21,333 bases of DNA, taken from an uncultured Chloroflexota bacterium (lineage in GTDB: Bacteria; Chloroflexota; Anaerolineae; Aggregatilineales; Phototrophicaceae). A program made the position numbers and the translations under genes. The notes beneath the pieces were generated by a model that ran no database searches, had not been told where the DNA came from, and was given only the letters and a program-made list of their open reading frames with translations. Positions 1 to 7,354 of the stretch are shown here, one piece after another; within the stretch, counting starts at the first letter, position 1; the number at the start of each line of letters is the position of its first letter. The stretch is from contig CALKIA010000058.1 of the NCBI GenBank assembly GCA_937988705.1, positions 1 to 21,333 of the forward strand, in the 5' to 3' direction.

Positions 1-1
1 C

Positions 2-2449
2 GTTTTGGTGTTTTTGGGACTCGGCTTACCGTACGCGCTGGTGCTGCTGCCGCGCCAAGACTGGAAGCGCCGCGCGGAAGTGCTGGCGGTGGCGTTGGCG
101 GTCGCTCCGGCGCTGCTCACAGCCTACATGTTTGGCCTATCAACGCTGGGAATTGCCTTCACACGCGAGCTGGTGCTCGGCGGAACGGTGGTGCTGGCGG
201 GGGTTGGGGTAGCTTGGGCGTGGCGCAAAGGACGGCGCTCCCGCGAACGCACCGCCGCCCAGGGCGACACGGATGTGCCGACCAAGCAGTTTAAGCTTGA
301 CGAGCGATTGATCGTCCTCCTCATCATTGCTGCTCTCATCGTGCGCTGGGTGGTGATCGCCTACTGGCCGTTTACCGCTTATGATGCGCTGTGGGTCTAC
401 GGCTATCAGGGGCGGCTGTATACACTGCTCGGCCACATCCCAAACAGCATCGGCTACTATCCGCAGTTTATGCCGCTGCAATATACTTTCGCGCAACTGT
501 TTTTCGGTATCAACGACCATGCGGCGCGGGCGGGCTTGATCTTCCTGCATGGGGGCAGCGTTCTGGCCGCTTATGTGCTCGGCGCGCGGCTGTTTAACCG
601 GCGAGTCGGTCTGATTCTGGCGGCGATCTGGGCGCTGCATCCCCATCTCGGCGAGTGGTCGCGGGCGGGCGATCTCGAAATCCCGCTGGCCTACCTGTTC
701 ACGCTGGCTGCCGCCTACTATTTGACGGCGTGGCGGCAGCGTGACCGGCGCTACGCGACCATTGCGGGCGTTATGCTGGGGATCGGCATGTGGATCAAGC
801 CGACCATGGGCGCGTTCATCTTTGGGATGGCGCTCATGGGGTTGATCGAGCTGATCCGTGCGCGCTTTGACGTCCGACAAGTCGGGTCACGCTTGCAGAT
901 CGCGCTCATCACCGGCATTGTCGCGCTGCCGTTGGGTGGGGTGTGGTATGTGCGCAATCTCCTACTGGGGCACAATCCAGTCGATTTTCCGTCGGGTTTC
1001 TGGCAAACACTGGCAGCGCAGAGCGGGGTCGAGTTCGGGTGGGGGCTGCTCGCACTGATCCTCGCGCTGGTCTACTGGCTGACCCATCGGCAACGACCGC
1101 GCCTGGGGCTCTTGCTCATCGGAACGCTGCTGATTGTTGGTGCGCTGATCTCGACGCTCGTGCCGTACTGGGGATTGTCCCTGCGGGCGATTTTTCCAGA
1201 ATGGACGTGGCTGGAGGCATGGACAGCACCTGCGCGGCGCCTGAATGTGATCGAGTGGGGCGCGTTGTTGGGCGGTGCCGCGGTGATCACGGCGGCGGTG
1301 TGGCAGTTCTGGCGTACCCGTCGCCTGCCAGACATGGTGGTGACACTGGGTTGGGCGGCGGCGCTGGCATTGCCGTATGGCGTCGTCTGGTTCTTCTTCT
1401 ACAGCTACCACTATCGCCTATCGTTTGCCGTTGTCCCAGTGCTGATTCTGCCCACGGCGGCACTTTTGGCGCGTTGGATTCAGCCGGAACGAATGACGCG
1501 GTGGGCGCGTATCACGTATCTTACCTTGATTGTTCTGCTCGGCATGCCGGGAATTGTGGCGGCGGTTTATGACACGTTTGGCGGGTGGGATTACATCCAA
1601 ACCAACCGCTACCCGGATGATTTCGCCCGCTATCGGTCTGGCAATGGCGCTTTAATGAATGTGGTCGACGGTTTGCAGGTGTGGGTCGACGAACATCCCG
1701 GCGAGACGCTCACGGTGAGCGCTCCGGGGGTAGATCGTCTGCCGTTCTTTTTCCCGCTGCACAACATCAACGTCGATGATGCGCCGACCCGCCTGAGCGA
1801 GGTTGACGATGCAGCTTATCTGGTATACGGGTTGCCCGAAACGCGCGGCGCATATCAGACGATCCCGATCACCGACAATCAAGTGATCGGCGCCCTGAAC
1901 CGCGTTGACGTGGCGCGGCGCGCGTGGGGGTTTGACGATGGCATCTTCCGCTATGATGTGTACGAATTAGCGCTCGCTAACCGGTGGGTCGCTCCCCAGC
2001 CAAACGGGGCGGAAAGCCGCGCTGTGATCTTCGGCGGAATTGTGCGCTATCTCGGCTATGATGTCGGTTCATTCTACCTGGGGCCGCAGCGCCGCGTCAT
2101 CGGTCATACTTACTGGCAGATCCTCGATTCCACGGCGCAAGATTTGTCACTGTTCATGCATTTGACCGACGAACAGGGCAACCTGATTACTAACTGGGAC
2201 AATCCCATTGGGCGCGGGGAACTCGGTTACTATTCGTCACAGGTGTGGGAAGCGGGCGAGTACATCACCGAAGAGCGCGAATTTCCGGTAAGCGCTGAGA
2301 TCGGTCAGCGGTGGGTTGGGGGGACGTACAACCTCGTCGTTGGTTGGTACGACCCGGCGACCAACACGCGTTTGCCCGTGATGATCAATGGTGTCGCGGC
2401 AGGGGACAGCTACCCAATTGAGACACGCATGGAAATTCATCTCGACTAA
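2..2449 (+). CDS. Polytopic membrane glycosyltransferase-like protein (GT39/ArnT-like), 5' partial
   Basis: The reading frame is open to the left edge, so the true start lies outside the window and about 815 residues are visible. The first three quarters are strongly hydrophobic with many membrane spans. Between them is an external loop with a TAYDALW motif (D near residue 127 of the visible part), placed like the acidic motif of GT-C enzymes such as ArnT/PMT. A WYVRN motif near residue 317 is also typical of these proteins. The family transfers sugars from lipid-phosphate donors on the outer face of the membrane. The last 150 or so residues are hydrophilic and look like a beta-sandwich domain rather than membrane. 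Membrane topology and GT-C resemblance are seen directly; donor and acceptor cannot be told. The gene ends 95 bp before the metal importer and is probably not part of it. Confidence 0.7.
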   Translation, partial: VLVFLGLGLPYALVLLPRQDWKRRAEVLAVALAVAPALLTAYMFGLSTLGIAFTRELVLGGTVVLAGVGVAWAWRKGRRSRERTAAQGDTDVPTKQFKLDERLIVLLIIAALIVRWVVIAYWPFTAYDALWVYGYQGRLYTLLGHIPNSIGYYPQFMPLQYTFAQLFFGINDHAARAGLIFLHGGSVLAAYVLGARLFNRRVGLILAAIWALHPHLGEWSRAGDLEIPLAYLFTLAAAYYLTAWRQRDRRYATIAGVMLGIGMWIKPTMGAFIFGMALMGLIELIRARFDVRQVGSRLQIALITGIVALPLGGVWYVRNLLLGHNPVDFPSGFWQTLAAQSGVEFGWGLLALILALVYWLTHRQRPRLGLLLIGTLLIVGALISTLVPYWGLSLRAIFPEWTWLEAWTAPARRLNVIEWGALLGGAAVITAAVWQFWRTRRLPDMVVTLGWAAALALPYGVVWFFFYSYHYRLSFAVVPVLILPTAALLARWIQPERMTRWARITYLTLIVLLGMPGIVAAVYDTFGGWDYIQTNRYPDDFARYRSGNGALMNVVDGLQVWVDEHPGETLTVSAPGVDRLPFFFPLHNINVDDAPTRLSEVDDAAYLVYGLPETRGAYQTIPITDNQVIGALNRVDVARRAWGFDDGIFRYDVYELALANRWVAPQPNGAESRAVIFGGIVRYLGYDVGSFYLGPQRRVIGHTYWQILDSTAQDLSLFMHLTDEQGNLITNWDNPIGRGELGYYSSQVWEAGEYITEEREFPVSAEIGQRWVGGTYNLVVGWYDPATNTRLPVMINGVAAGDSYPIETRMEIHLD

Positions 2450-2450
2450 G

Positions 2451-2466
2451 TTTAGATTGGTCTAAA
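2451..2466. promoter_or_regulatory. Putative metal-repressor operator 1 (DtxR/MntR/TroR type)
   Basis: A perfect dyad, TTTAGATTGGTCTAAA, starts one base after the stop codon of the previous gene and 94 bp before troA. Its TTTAG-N6-CTAAA form resembles known binding sites of the DtxR/MntR/TroR family of metal-dependent repressors. Position just upstream of a Mn/Zn importer fits. No separate regulator gene is in the window, so the protein that binds is unknown. Confidence 0.6.
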
Positions 2467-2473
2467 AAACCTA

Positions 2474-2502
2474 TTGCAAAAGTCTAAAAAATATGTTTAG
2501 AT
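2474..2502 (+). promoter_or_regulatory. Possible weak promoter of the tro operon
   Basis: TTGCAA (2474-2479) and TTAGAT (2497-2502) are separated by 17 bp, the usual sigma70 spacing, with 4/6 and 3/6 matches to consensus. The -10 would sit inside the second operator-like site, so a bound repressor would block polymerase. The weak matches make this tentative. Confidence 0.35.
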
Positions 2503-2511
2503 AGAGCTATT
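2496..2511. promoter_or_regulatory. Putative metal-repressor operator 2, imperfect copy
   Basis: TTTAGATAGAGCTATT matches operator 1 at 11 of 16 positions, including the whole left half-site and the CTA core of the right half. It starts 45 bp downstream of operator 1, roughly four helical turns, so the two would face the same side of the DNA. An extra TCTAAA half-site lies between them at 2483-2488. Confidence 0.45.
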
Positions 2512-2544
2512 ACGTCTGAACGCGATTCTAGGAGCTACCTTCCT

Positions 2545-3474
2545 ATGACCCGAACGACCGTCATCGCTCTGCTTTTGATTCTCTCCGTCGCCTGGCCGCT
2601 GCAAGCCCAGGCGGAATGTACCGAACCACAAATCAATGTACTGGCGACCATCGGCATGATCGCGGATGTCGCGCAGAACGTCGGCGGCGACTGCGTGCAG
2701 GTGCGCGCGCTGATGGGACCCGGTGTCGATCCCCACCTCTACGCGGCCACCGAACGGGATGTCGAGTATCTATTTGACGCTGACATCATCTTTTACGGCG
2801 GGCTGCATCTCGAAGCGCGCATGATTGATGTGTTCGAACAGGTGCGCACAGGCTTGAACAAGCCTGTGATCGCTGTGAGCGAACGCATCCCCGAAGACCT
2901 CCGGCTGTTGGCCAATGATCAGCACACGCCCGATCCCCATGTGTGGATGGATGTAGCGTTGTGGATGTACATTGCCGAGGAAATCCGCGACTCTCTTGTG
3001 CAGATCTACACGGAACATGCCGCCTATTTCACCGCGAACGCCGACGCTTATCTTGCCCAGATGCGTGAACTCGATGTCTATGTGCGCGAGCAGATTGCGC
3101 GGATACCCGACGAGCAGCGCGTGCTGGTCACGGCGCACGATGCATTCCAGTACTACAGCCGCGCCTATGGCATTGAGGTTTTCGCACCGCAGGGCATCAG
3201 CACCCAGGCCGAAGCGGGCGTGCAGAATATTCGCGAGACGGTGCAGCTGCTGGTCGAACGCCACATCCCGGCGATCTTCGTCGAGACGAGCGTTTCGCCG
3301 CGCGTGATCGAAGCGATCATTGCCGGGGCGGAAGCACAGGGGCACATGGTGGAGATCGGCGGGTCGCTGTTCTCCGATGCGATGGGTGCTGCCGACACGC
3401 CAGCAGGCACCTATCTCGGCATGATCCGTGCCAATACCGACATTATTGTTTCGAGCTTGCTAGGGGAGTCGTAA
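2545..3474 (+). CDS. troA: TroA-like Mn/Zn ABC transporter substrate-binding protein
   Basis: This is the extracytoplasmic metal-binding protein (cluster A-I/cluster 9) that delivers Mn(II) or Zn(II) to the permease. The four ligands expected from TroA are all visible with matching spacing: H64 (VDPHLY), H132 (PDPHVW), H198 (VTAHDAF) and D278 (LFSDAMG). The third ligand is His as in TroA, not Glu as in PsaA. The C-terminal half follows Treponema TroA closely (SRAYG, FSDAMG, GTY.GM). A signal peptide covers residues 1-23 and probably ends AQA. There is no lipobox: C25 follows Glu, and C25 with C50 could instead form a disulfide. The start is supported by AGGAG at 2530-2534. It leads the tro operon, 3 bp from troB. 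Metal preference between Mn and Zn is not settled by sequence. Confidence 0.93.
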   Translation: MTRTTVIALLLILSVAWPLQAQAECTEPQINVLATIGMIADVAQNVGGDCVQVRALMGPGVDPHLYAATERDVEYLFDADIIFYGGLHLEARMIDVFEQVRTGLNKPVIAVSERIPEDLRLLANDQHTPDPHVWMDVALWMYIAEEIRDSLVQIYTEHAAYFTANADAYLAQMRELDVYVREQIARIPDEQRVLVTAHDAFQYYSRAYGIEVFAPQGISTQAEAGVQNIRETVQLLVERHIPAIFVETSVSPRVIEAIIAGAEAQGHMVEIGGSLFSDAMGAADTPAGTYLGMIRANTDIIVSSLLGES

Positions 3475-3477
3475 ATC

Positions 3478-4236
3478 ATGGTGACAATCGAAGAGGCAGC
3501 CAAGCACCCGATCACGGTCGAAGACCTGACGGTGGCATATAAGGAAGAGCCGGTGCTCTGGGATGTCGATGTCAATGTGCCGGATGGCTCGTTAATGGCA
3601 ATTGTCGGCCCCAATGGTGCGGGCAAATCCACGTTGATCAAAGCGATTCTCGGGCTGGTGGAAATCTCCGCCGGGCGCATCCTCGTCTATGGTAAACCGT
3701 ATCCGCAGCAGCGGCATTTGGTAGGGTATGTTCCGCAGCGCGGCACGGTCGACTGGGATTTCCCGACCAATGCGCTCGACATTGTGATGATGGGGCGCTA
3801 CGGGTATCTTGGTTGGTTCAAGCGTCCCGGTAAGGCGGAACGTGATAAGGCTATGCACGCGCTCGAACAGGTCAATATGGACGCGTTTGCTAAACGGCAG
3901 ATCAATCAACTGTCTGGCGGGCAGCAGCAGCGTGTGTTTCTGGCGCGCGCGCTGGCCCAGGATGCGCAGATTTACCTGATGGATGAACCATTTCAGGGCG
4001 TGGATGCCACCACCGAGCGCGCGATCATCGATGTGCTGAAGAACCTGCAAGCGCAGGGACGCACGGTCGTCGTCGTGCACCACGATCTCGAAACCGTGCC
4101 CGAATACTTCGACCATGTCCTGCTGCTCAATGTGCGGGCAGTGGCGAGCGGGTCGGTGGATCACGCGTTTACGCAGCAAAATTTGCGGACAGCCTACGGT
4201 GGGCGCATGGACGCGCTGCTGGAACGGGAGCGTTAA
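3478..4236 (+). CDS. troB: Mn/Zn ABC transporter ATP-binding protein
   Basis: This cytoplasmic ATPase powers the Tro-type metal importer. All NBD motifs are intact in the 252 residues: Walker A GPNGAGKS (44-51), Q-loop Q87, signature LSGGQQ (145-150), Walker B IYLMDEP (165-171) with the catalytic Glu, and H-loop His near 201. The segment VDWDFPTNALDIVMMGR after the Q-loop is characteristic of the ZnuC/MntB/TroB family. The ATG lies 3 bp after the troA stop, with a TAGGGGAG ribosome site at 3461-3468. A single base separates its stop from troC. The substrate assignment comes from the family and the neighbouring binding protein. Confidence 0.93.
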   Translation: MVTIEEAAKHPITVEDLTVAYKEEPVLWDVDVNVPDGSLMAIVGPNGAGKSTLIKAILGLVEISAGRILVYGKPYPQQRHLVGYVPQRGTVDWDFPTNALDIVMMGRYGYLGWFKRPGKAERDKAMHALEQVNMDAFAKRQINQLSGGQQQRVFLARALAQDAQIYLMDEPFQGVDATTERAIIDVLKNLQAQGRTVVVVHHDLETVPEYFDHVLLLNVRAVASGSVDHAFTQQNLRTAYGGRMDALLERER

Positions 4237-4237
4237 C

Positions 4238-5170
4238 ATGGACTGGACACTCTTGTTTACCGATTACACCATCCGCAATGTCGCGCTGGGCGCGCTGGTG
4301 CTGGGCATGGTGAGCGGCGCGCTGAGCGCGTTCGCCGTCCTGCGCAAGCAAAGTCTGCTCGGCGACGCAATGAGCCATGCGGCGCTGCCCGGCGTCGTCA
4401 TCGCCTTCATCGTCACCGGGGCGCGCGCCCCGTTACCACTGATGATCGGCGCGGTAATCGCGGGTTGGTTGGGCACGCTGGCGATGATCGTCATTCGCAC
4501 GCACACGCGCATCAAAGAGGATAGCGCGCAGGGTGTGATCCTCGCCGTCTTCTTCGGCTTCGGCATGGCGCTGCTTTCGTGGGTCATCCGCCAGCCGGGA
4601 TCGGAGCACTCCGGTTTGGATAAATTCTTGTTCGGGCAGGCGGCCGCGACCGTCGCGAGCGATGTTGCCGCGATGACGCTGGTCGGCGCAGTTGCGTTGA
4701 TCACATTGGCGCTGTTCTGGAAGGAATTTAAGCTCATCAGCTTCGACTCCGGCTATGCGGCGGCGCTTGGTTTTCGGGTGCGGGCGCTTGATATTCTGAT
4801 CACTACGCTCATCGTGATCGCGGTCGTTATCGGCTTGCAGATGGTCGGTGTGGTGCTGATGAGCGCCATGATCGTTGCGCCGGGCGTGGCCGCCCGCCAG
4901 TGGACGAATCGCCTCGGCTTGATGGTCGGCTTGTCCGCCCTGTTCGGCGCATTGGCGGGCGTGACCGGGGCGATCATCAGCAGTCTGGATAATGCGCTGC
5001 CGACCGGCCCGGTGATCGTGCTGGTCATCACGGCGATTGCACTGGTGTCGTTGTTCTTCGCGCCGGAACGTGGTCTGGCCTGGGAATGGACGCAGCGGCG
5101 GGAGAATCGCCGCCGGTTGCGCGCGCGCTTGCAAGCCGAACACGTCGCAGCGAAGGAGTTCGCCTCATGA
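4238..5170 (+). CDS. troC: Mn/Zn ABC transporter permease, first subunit
   Basis: This is one of two membrane subunits that form the metal channel (ABC-3 family: ZnuB/MntC/TroC). The chosen start (MDWTLLF) is one base after the troB stop; the frame is open upstream inside troB, but those residues are a shadow. The 310-residue protein has about eight or nine hydrophobic spans and the family motifs LLGDAMSHAALPG (40-52) and LMSAMIVAPGVAARQW (207-222), the latter contacting the ATPase. A basic tail of about 30 residues (QRRENRRRLRARLQ) follows the last span. Its stop overlaps the troD start by four bases (ATGA), implying coupled translation. It pairs with troD as a heterodimer. Confidence 0.92.
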   Translation: MDWTLLFTDYTIRNVALGALVLGMVSGALSAFAVLRKQSLLGDAMSHAALPGVVIAFIVTGARAPLPLMIGAVIAGWLGTLAMIVIRTHTRIKEDSAQGVILAVFFGFGMALLSWVIRQPGSEHSGLDKFLFGQAAATVASDVAAMTLVGAVALITLALFWKEFKLISFDSGYAAALGFRVRALDILITTLIVIAVVIGLQMVGVVLMSAMIVAPGVAARQWTNRLGLMVGLSALFGALAGVTGAIISSLDNALPTGPVIVLVITAIALVSLFFAPERGLAWEWTQRRENRRRLRARLQAEHVAAKEFAS

Positions 5171-6273
5171 ATCAGGCCATGATCGAAATTCAATTGGTCG
5201 CAGCGCTGGTGGCGGCAGCGTGCGCGCTCCCCGGTACATTTTTGGTGCTGCGCCGGGTGTCCTTAATGAGCGATGCGATCAGTCATACGGTGCTGCTCGG
5301 GATTGTGTTCGGGTTCATGCTGGTGGGGGACATTCGCAATCCGCTGCTGATTCTGTTCGCCGCCTTGAGCGGTGTGCTCACCGTGTCACTGACCGAACTG
5401 CTGCTCAAAACCCGGCGCTTGAAAGAAGACGCGGCCATCGCGCTGGTGTTCCCGGCGCTGTTCAGCATCGCCGTGATCATCATCAACCGGAATTTTGCGA
5501 ACGTGCATCTGGATACAGACGCCGTGCTGCTCGGAGAACTGGCGTTCGCACCGTTCAACCGGGCGGAGTTTTTGGGTGCGAACCTGCCCAAAGGGGTCTG
5601 GATCATGGGCGTGGTAGTGCTGCTCAACCTGGGCTTGATAACGCTGTTTTACAAGGAACTGAAGCTGGCGACGTTTGATGCGGCACTGGCGGCAGCGTTA
5701 GGCTTTTCGCCCGCGTTAATCCATTATGGCTTGATGGCGCTCGTCTCGGTGACGTCCGTCGGCGCGTTCGATCATGTCGGTTCGATCCTCGTGATCGCGC
5801 TGATGATCGCGCCCCCCTCCGCCGCGTATCTGCTCACAGATCGGCTGTGGCGGATGCTGCTGTACAGCGTGCTGATCGGGGTGGCATCGGCCATCGCGGG
5901 TTACTGGTTGGCGCGCGGGCTGAACGTCAATATCTCCGGCGCGATGGCGAGCATGACCGGCGTGTTTTTCGTCGCGGCCTTCCTGTTTGCACCGGAACGC
6001 GGCTTGATCGCCCGCTTGCTCCAGCGGGATCGCCGCAAGCGCCGGTTTGCGACCGAAATGCTGCTGGTACACTTGACCCGCCATGAGAACACGGATCGCG
6101 AAGCGGTCGAGAACACACTGGCGCACCTGACCAACCAACTTAACTGGAGCGAACCGCTGGCGCGCACCGCAGTCGAATGCGCCCAAAGCGCGGGCTGGAT
6201 CACCCGACAAGCCGACCGGCTGCTGCTCACCGATCATGGGCGACGCATCGCCTATCAAGTGCAGGGACGCTAG
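5167..6273 (+). CDS. troD: Mn/Zn ABC transporter permease, second subunit, with winged-helix-like C-terminal domain
   Basis: This second ABC-3 family channel subunit has 368 residues from the ATG that overlaps the troC stop. The membrane core (about 1-275) carries SLMSDAISHTVLLG (32-45) and ILVIALMIAPPSAAYLL (207-223). After a basic linker (285-294) comes an extra soluble segment of about 75 residues. Its helices, GWITRQADRLLLTDHGRRIA (343-362), look like the recognition helix and wing of a DtxR/MarR-type winged helix. Chlamydial YtgCR is a known precedent for an ABC-3 permease fused to a DtxR-like repressor. Here the DtxR metal-binding and dimerisation part appears absent, so a sensing or regulatory role is inference. 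The gene ends the operon, followed by a terminator-like hairpin. Confidence 0.9.
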   Translation: MNQAMIEIQLVAALVAAACALPGTFLVLRRVSLMSDAISHTVLLGIVFGFMLVGDIRNPLLILFAALSGVLTVSLTELLLKTRRLKEDAAIALVFPALFSIAVIIINRNFANVHLDTDAVLLGELAFAPFNRAEFLGANLPKGVWIMGVVVLLNLGLITLFYKELKLATFDAALAAALGFSPALIHYGLMALVSVTSVGAFDHVGSILVIALMIAPPSAAYLLTDRLWRMLLYSVLIGVASAIAGYWLARGLNVNISGAMASMTGVFFVAAFLFAPERGLIARLLQRDRRKRRFATEMLLVHLTRHENTDREAVENTLAHLTNQLNWSEPLARTAVECAQSAGWITRQADRLLLTDHGRRIAYQVQGR

Positions 6274-6312
6274 CGGGCACGGCGCAGGTCGCGAATTCTG
6301 TAGGTGAAAATT

Positions 6313-6346
6313 ACCGGATGCGGTATAGTAGACTGCATCCGGTTTT
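6313..6346 (+). terminator. Terminator-like hairpin after the tro operon
   Basis: ACCGGATGC (6313-6321) and GCATCCGGT (6335-6343) form a perfect 9-bp stem with a 13-nt loop, followed by TTTC. A matching GAAAA just before the left arm means it could work weakly in both directions. It lies 40 bp after the troD stop. The short T-tract lowers certainty. Confidence 0.6.
6324..6329 (+). promoter_or_regulatory. -10-like element for the GAF gene, inside the hairpin loop
   Basis: TATAGT matches the -10 consensus at 5/6. It sits in GCGGTATAGTAGA, which closely resembles GCGTTACAATAGA upstream of the ribose operon (7298-7310). No good -35 is visible. Transcription would begin within the right arm of the hairpin, about 35 nt before the GAF start codon. 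Confidence 0.35.
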
Positions 6347-6371
6347 CAATTGCCCAATGGAATAAAGACGA

Positions 6372-7256
6372 ATGCCTGAAAATGACAATTTGACCACTGA
6401 CTTGATGAATGCCATCGCCCAGACGTCGACGGAAGCGCGCCAGCTTCAGCAGATTCTGGAACGCTTAATGCAGGTGTTGACCCAAAACGGCTTTCAAATC
6501 GCGGTCGATATCGTTGGGCTGACCGGACAGATGCATCAGCGCTTGGAACGGGCTGGGCATCAGGCGAACATTGTCTCGCAGCAGGTGGTGCGTCTCGACG
6601 AAATGCTCCGAACCTTCGCGCTGATCACATCCTCACTCGACCTCGGTCACGTGTTGCAGGAAGTCATGGATACGATCATCCGGTTGACCGGGGCGGAACG
6701 CGCGTATTTGATGCTGCAAGATCGCAACAGCGGTGAGCTTGATATCGCGGTGGCGCGTAACTGGGATCGTGAGACGATTGCAGATCGAGATGCCGTGTTC
6801 AGCCGCAGCATCGTCAATCAGGCGTTGAGCAAAGGCGAGGCGATCATCACCATGGATGCCGCCGCCGATGTCCGCTTCGCGGAAGCCAAGAGCATTATGA
6901 GCAACCAGATGCGCTCGATTCTGTGTATCCCGCTCATGCTGCATGGGCAGGTGACGGGCGTGCTGTATGCCGACAATCGCATCACACAGGATGTGTTCCG
7001 CAAAGAAGAAATCCCCCTGCTGACCGTTTTCGGTACGCAGGCCGCCATCGCCATTGAAAACGCGCGACAGTTCGGCGCGGTCAAGAGTGACCTTGATAAG
7101 GCGCTCACGGAGCTGCAAAGCCTGCAAATCGAAATTGATCGCCAGCGCGTGGAAAAACAAGTCTCGCAGATCACCGAATCGGATTATTTCCAGCGCTTAG
7201 CCATGTCCGCCCGTACCATGCGCAAGCGGGCTGATCGTACGGGCGGTGAAACGTAA
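6372..7256 (+). CDS. GAF domain sensor protein with flanking coiled coils
   Basis: This is a cytoplasmic, probably ligand- or partner-sensing protein of 294 residues. An N-terminal helical, coiled-coil-prone stretch (about 20-80) is followed by a GAF domain (about 90-235) with the typical LTGAERAYLML, SILCIPL, GVLYADN and AIAIENA segments. A second coiled coil (236-265) and a basic tail follow. No histidine kinase, GGDEF, cyclase or DNA-binding output domain is present, so it must act through a partner or as a dimeric scaffold. The GAF ligand (cyclic nucleotide, redox cofactor or other) cannot be read from sequence. The ribosome-binding site is weak (GAATAAAGACG before ATG). It stands alone between two transport operons in the same direction. 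Confidence 0.85.
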   Translation: MPENDNLTTDLMNAIAQTSTEARQLQQILERLMQVLTQNGFQIAVDIVGLTGQMHQRLERAGHQANIVSQQVVRLDEMLRTFALITSSLDLGHVLQEVMDTIIRLTGAERAYLMLQDRNSGELDIAVARNWDRETIADRDAVFSRSIVNQALSKGEAIITMDAAADVRFAEAKSIMSNQMRSILCIPLMLHGQVTGVLYADNRITQDVFRKEEIPLLTVFGTQAAIAIENARQFGAVKSDLDKALTELQSLQIEIDRQRVEKQVSQITESDYFQRLAMSARTMRKRADRTGGET

Positions 7257-7284
7257 GTCAAAACGCATAAATCTCTACGCAGTT

Positions 7285-7306
7285 CGCCCACGTAGGGCGT
7301 TACAAT
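7285..7306 (+). promoter_or_regulatory. Putative promoter and dyad of the ribose-type operon
   Basis: TACAAT (7301-7306) is a good -10 match (5/6) in the context GCGTTACAATAGA. Directly upstream is an inverted repeat, CGCCC-ACGTA-GGGCG (7285-7299), overlapped by a wider CTACG/CGTAG pair (7275-7279 and 7291-7295). The dyad lies between the -35 and -10 regions, a usual repressor position. No convincing -35 is visible and no LacI-type regulator gene is in the window. Confidence 0.4.
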
Positions 7307-7354
7307 AGAGGGGTGTGGCATATACAAGCCACTGAACATAAATGGATCAAAACG

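Noticed and set aside
140..880. 246-codon open frame on the minus strand
   Set aside because: It is antisense to the glycosyltransferase-like gene, with the same shadow-frame composition and no recognisable domain.
4115..4237. 41-codon N-terminal extension of the first metal permease
   Set aside because: It overlaps the ATPase gene in another frame, is Cys/Arg/Trp-rich and unlike ABC-3 permeases; the ATG one base after the ATPase stop is the sensible start.
7313..7354. GTG start giving a longer first permease, possibly on a leaderless mRNA
   Set aside because: It lies at the predicted transcription start, has no ribosome site, and the added residues do not resemble RbsC N-termini; the ATG at 7355 is preferred.
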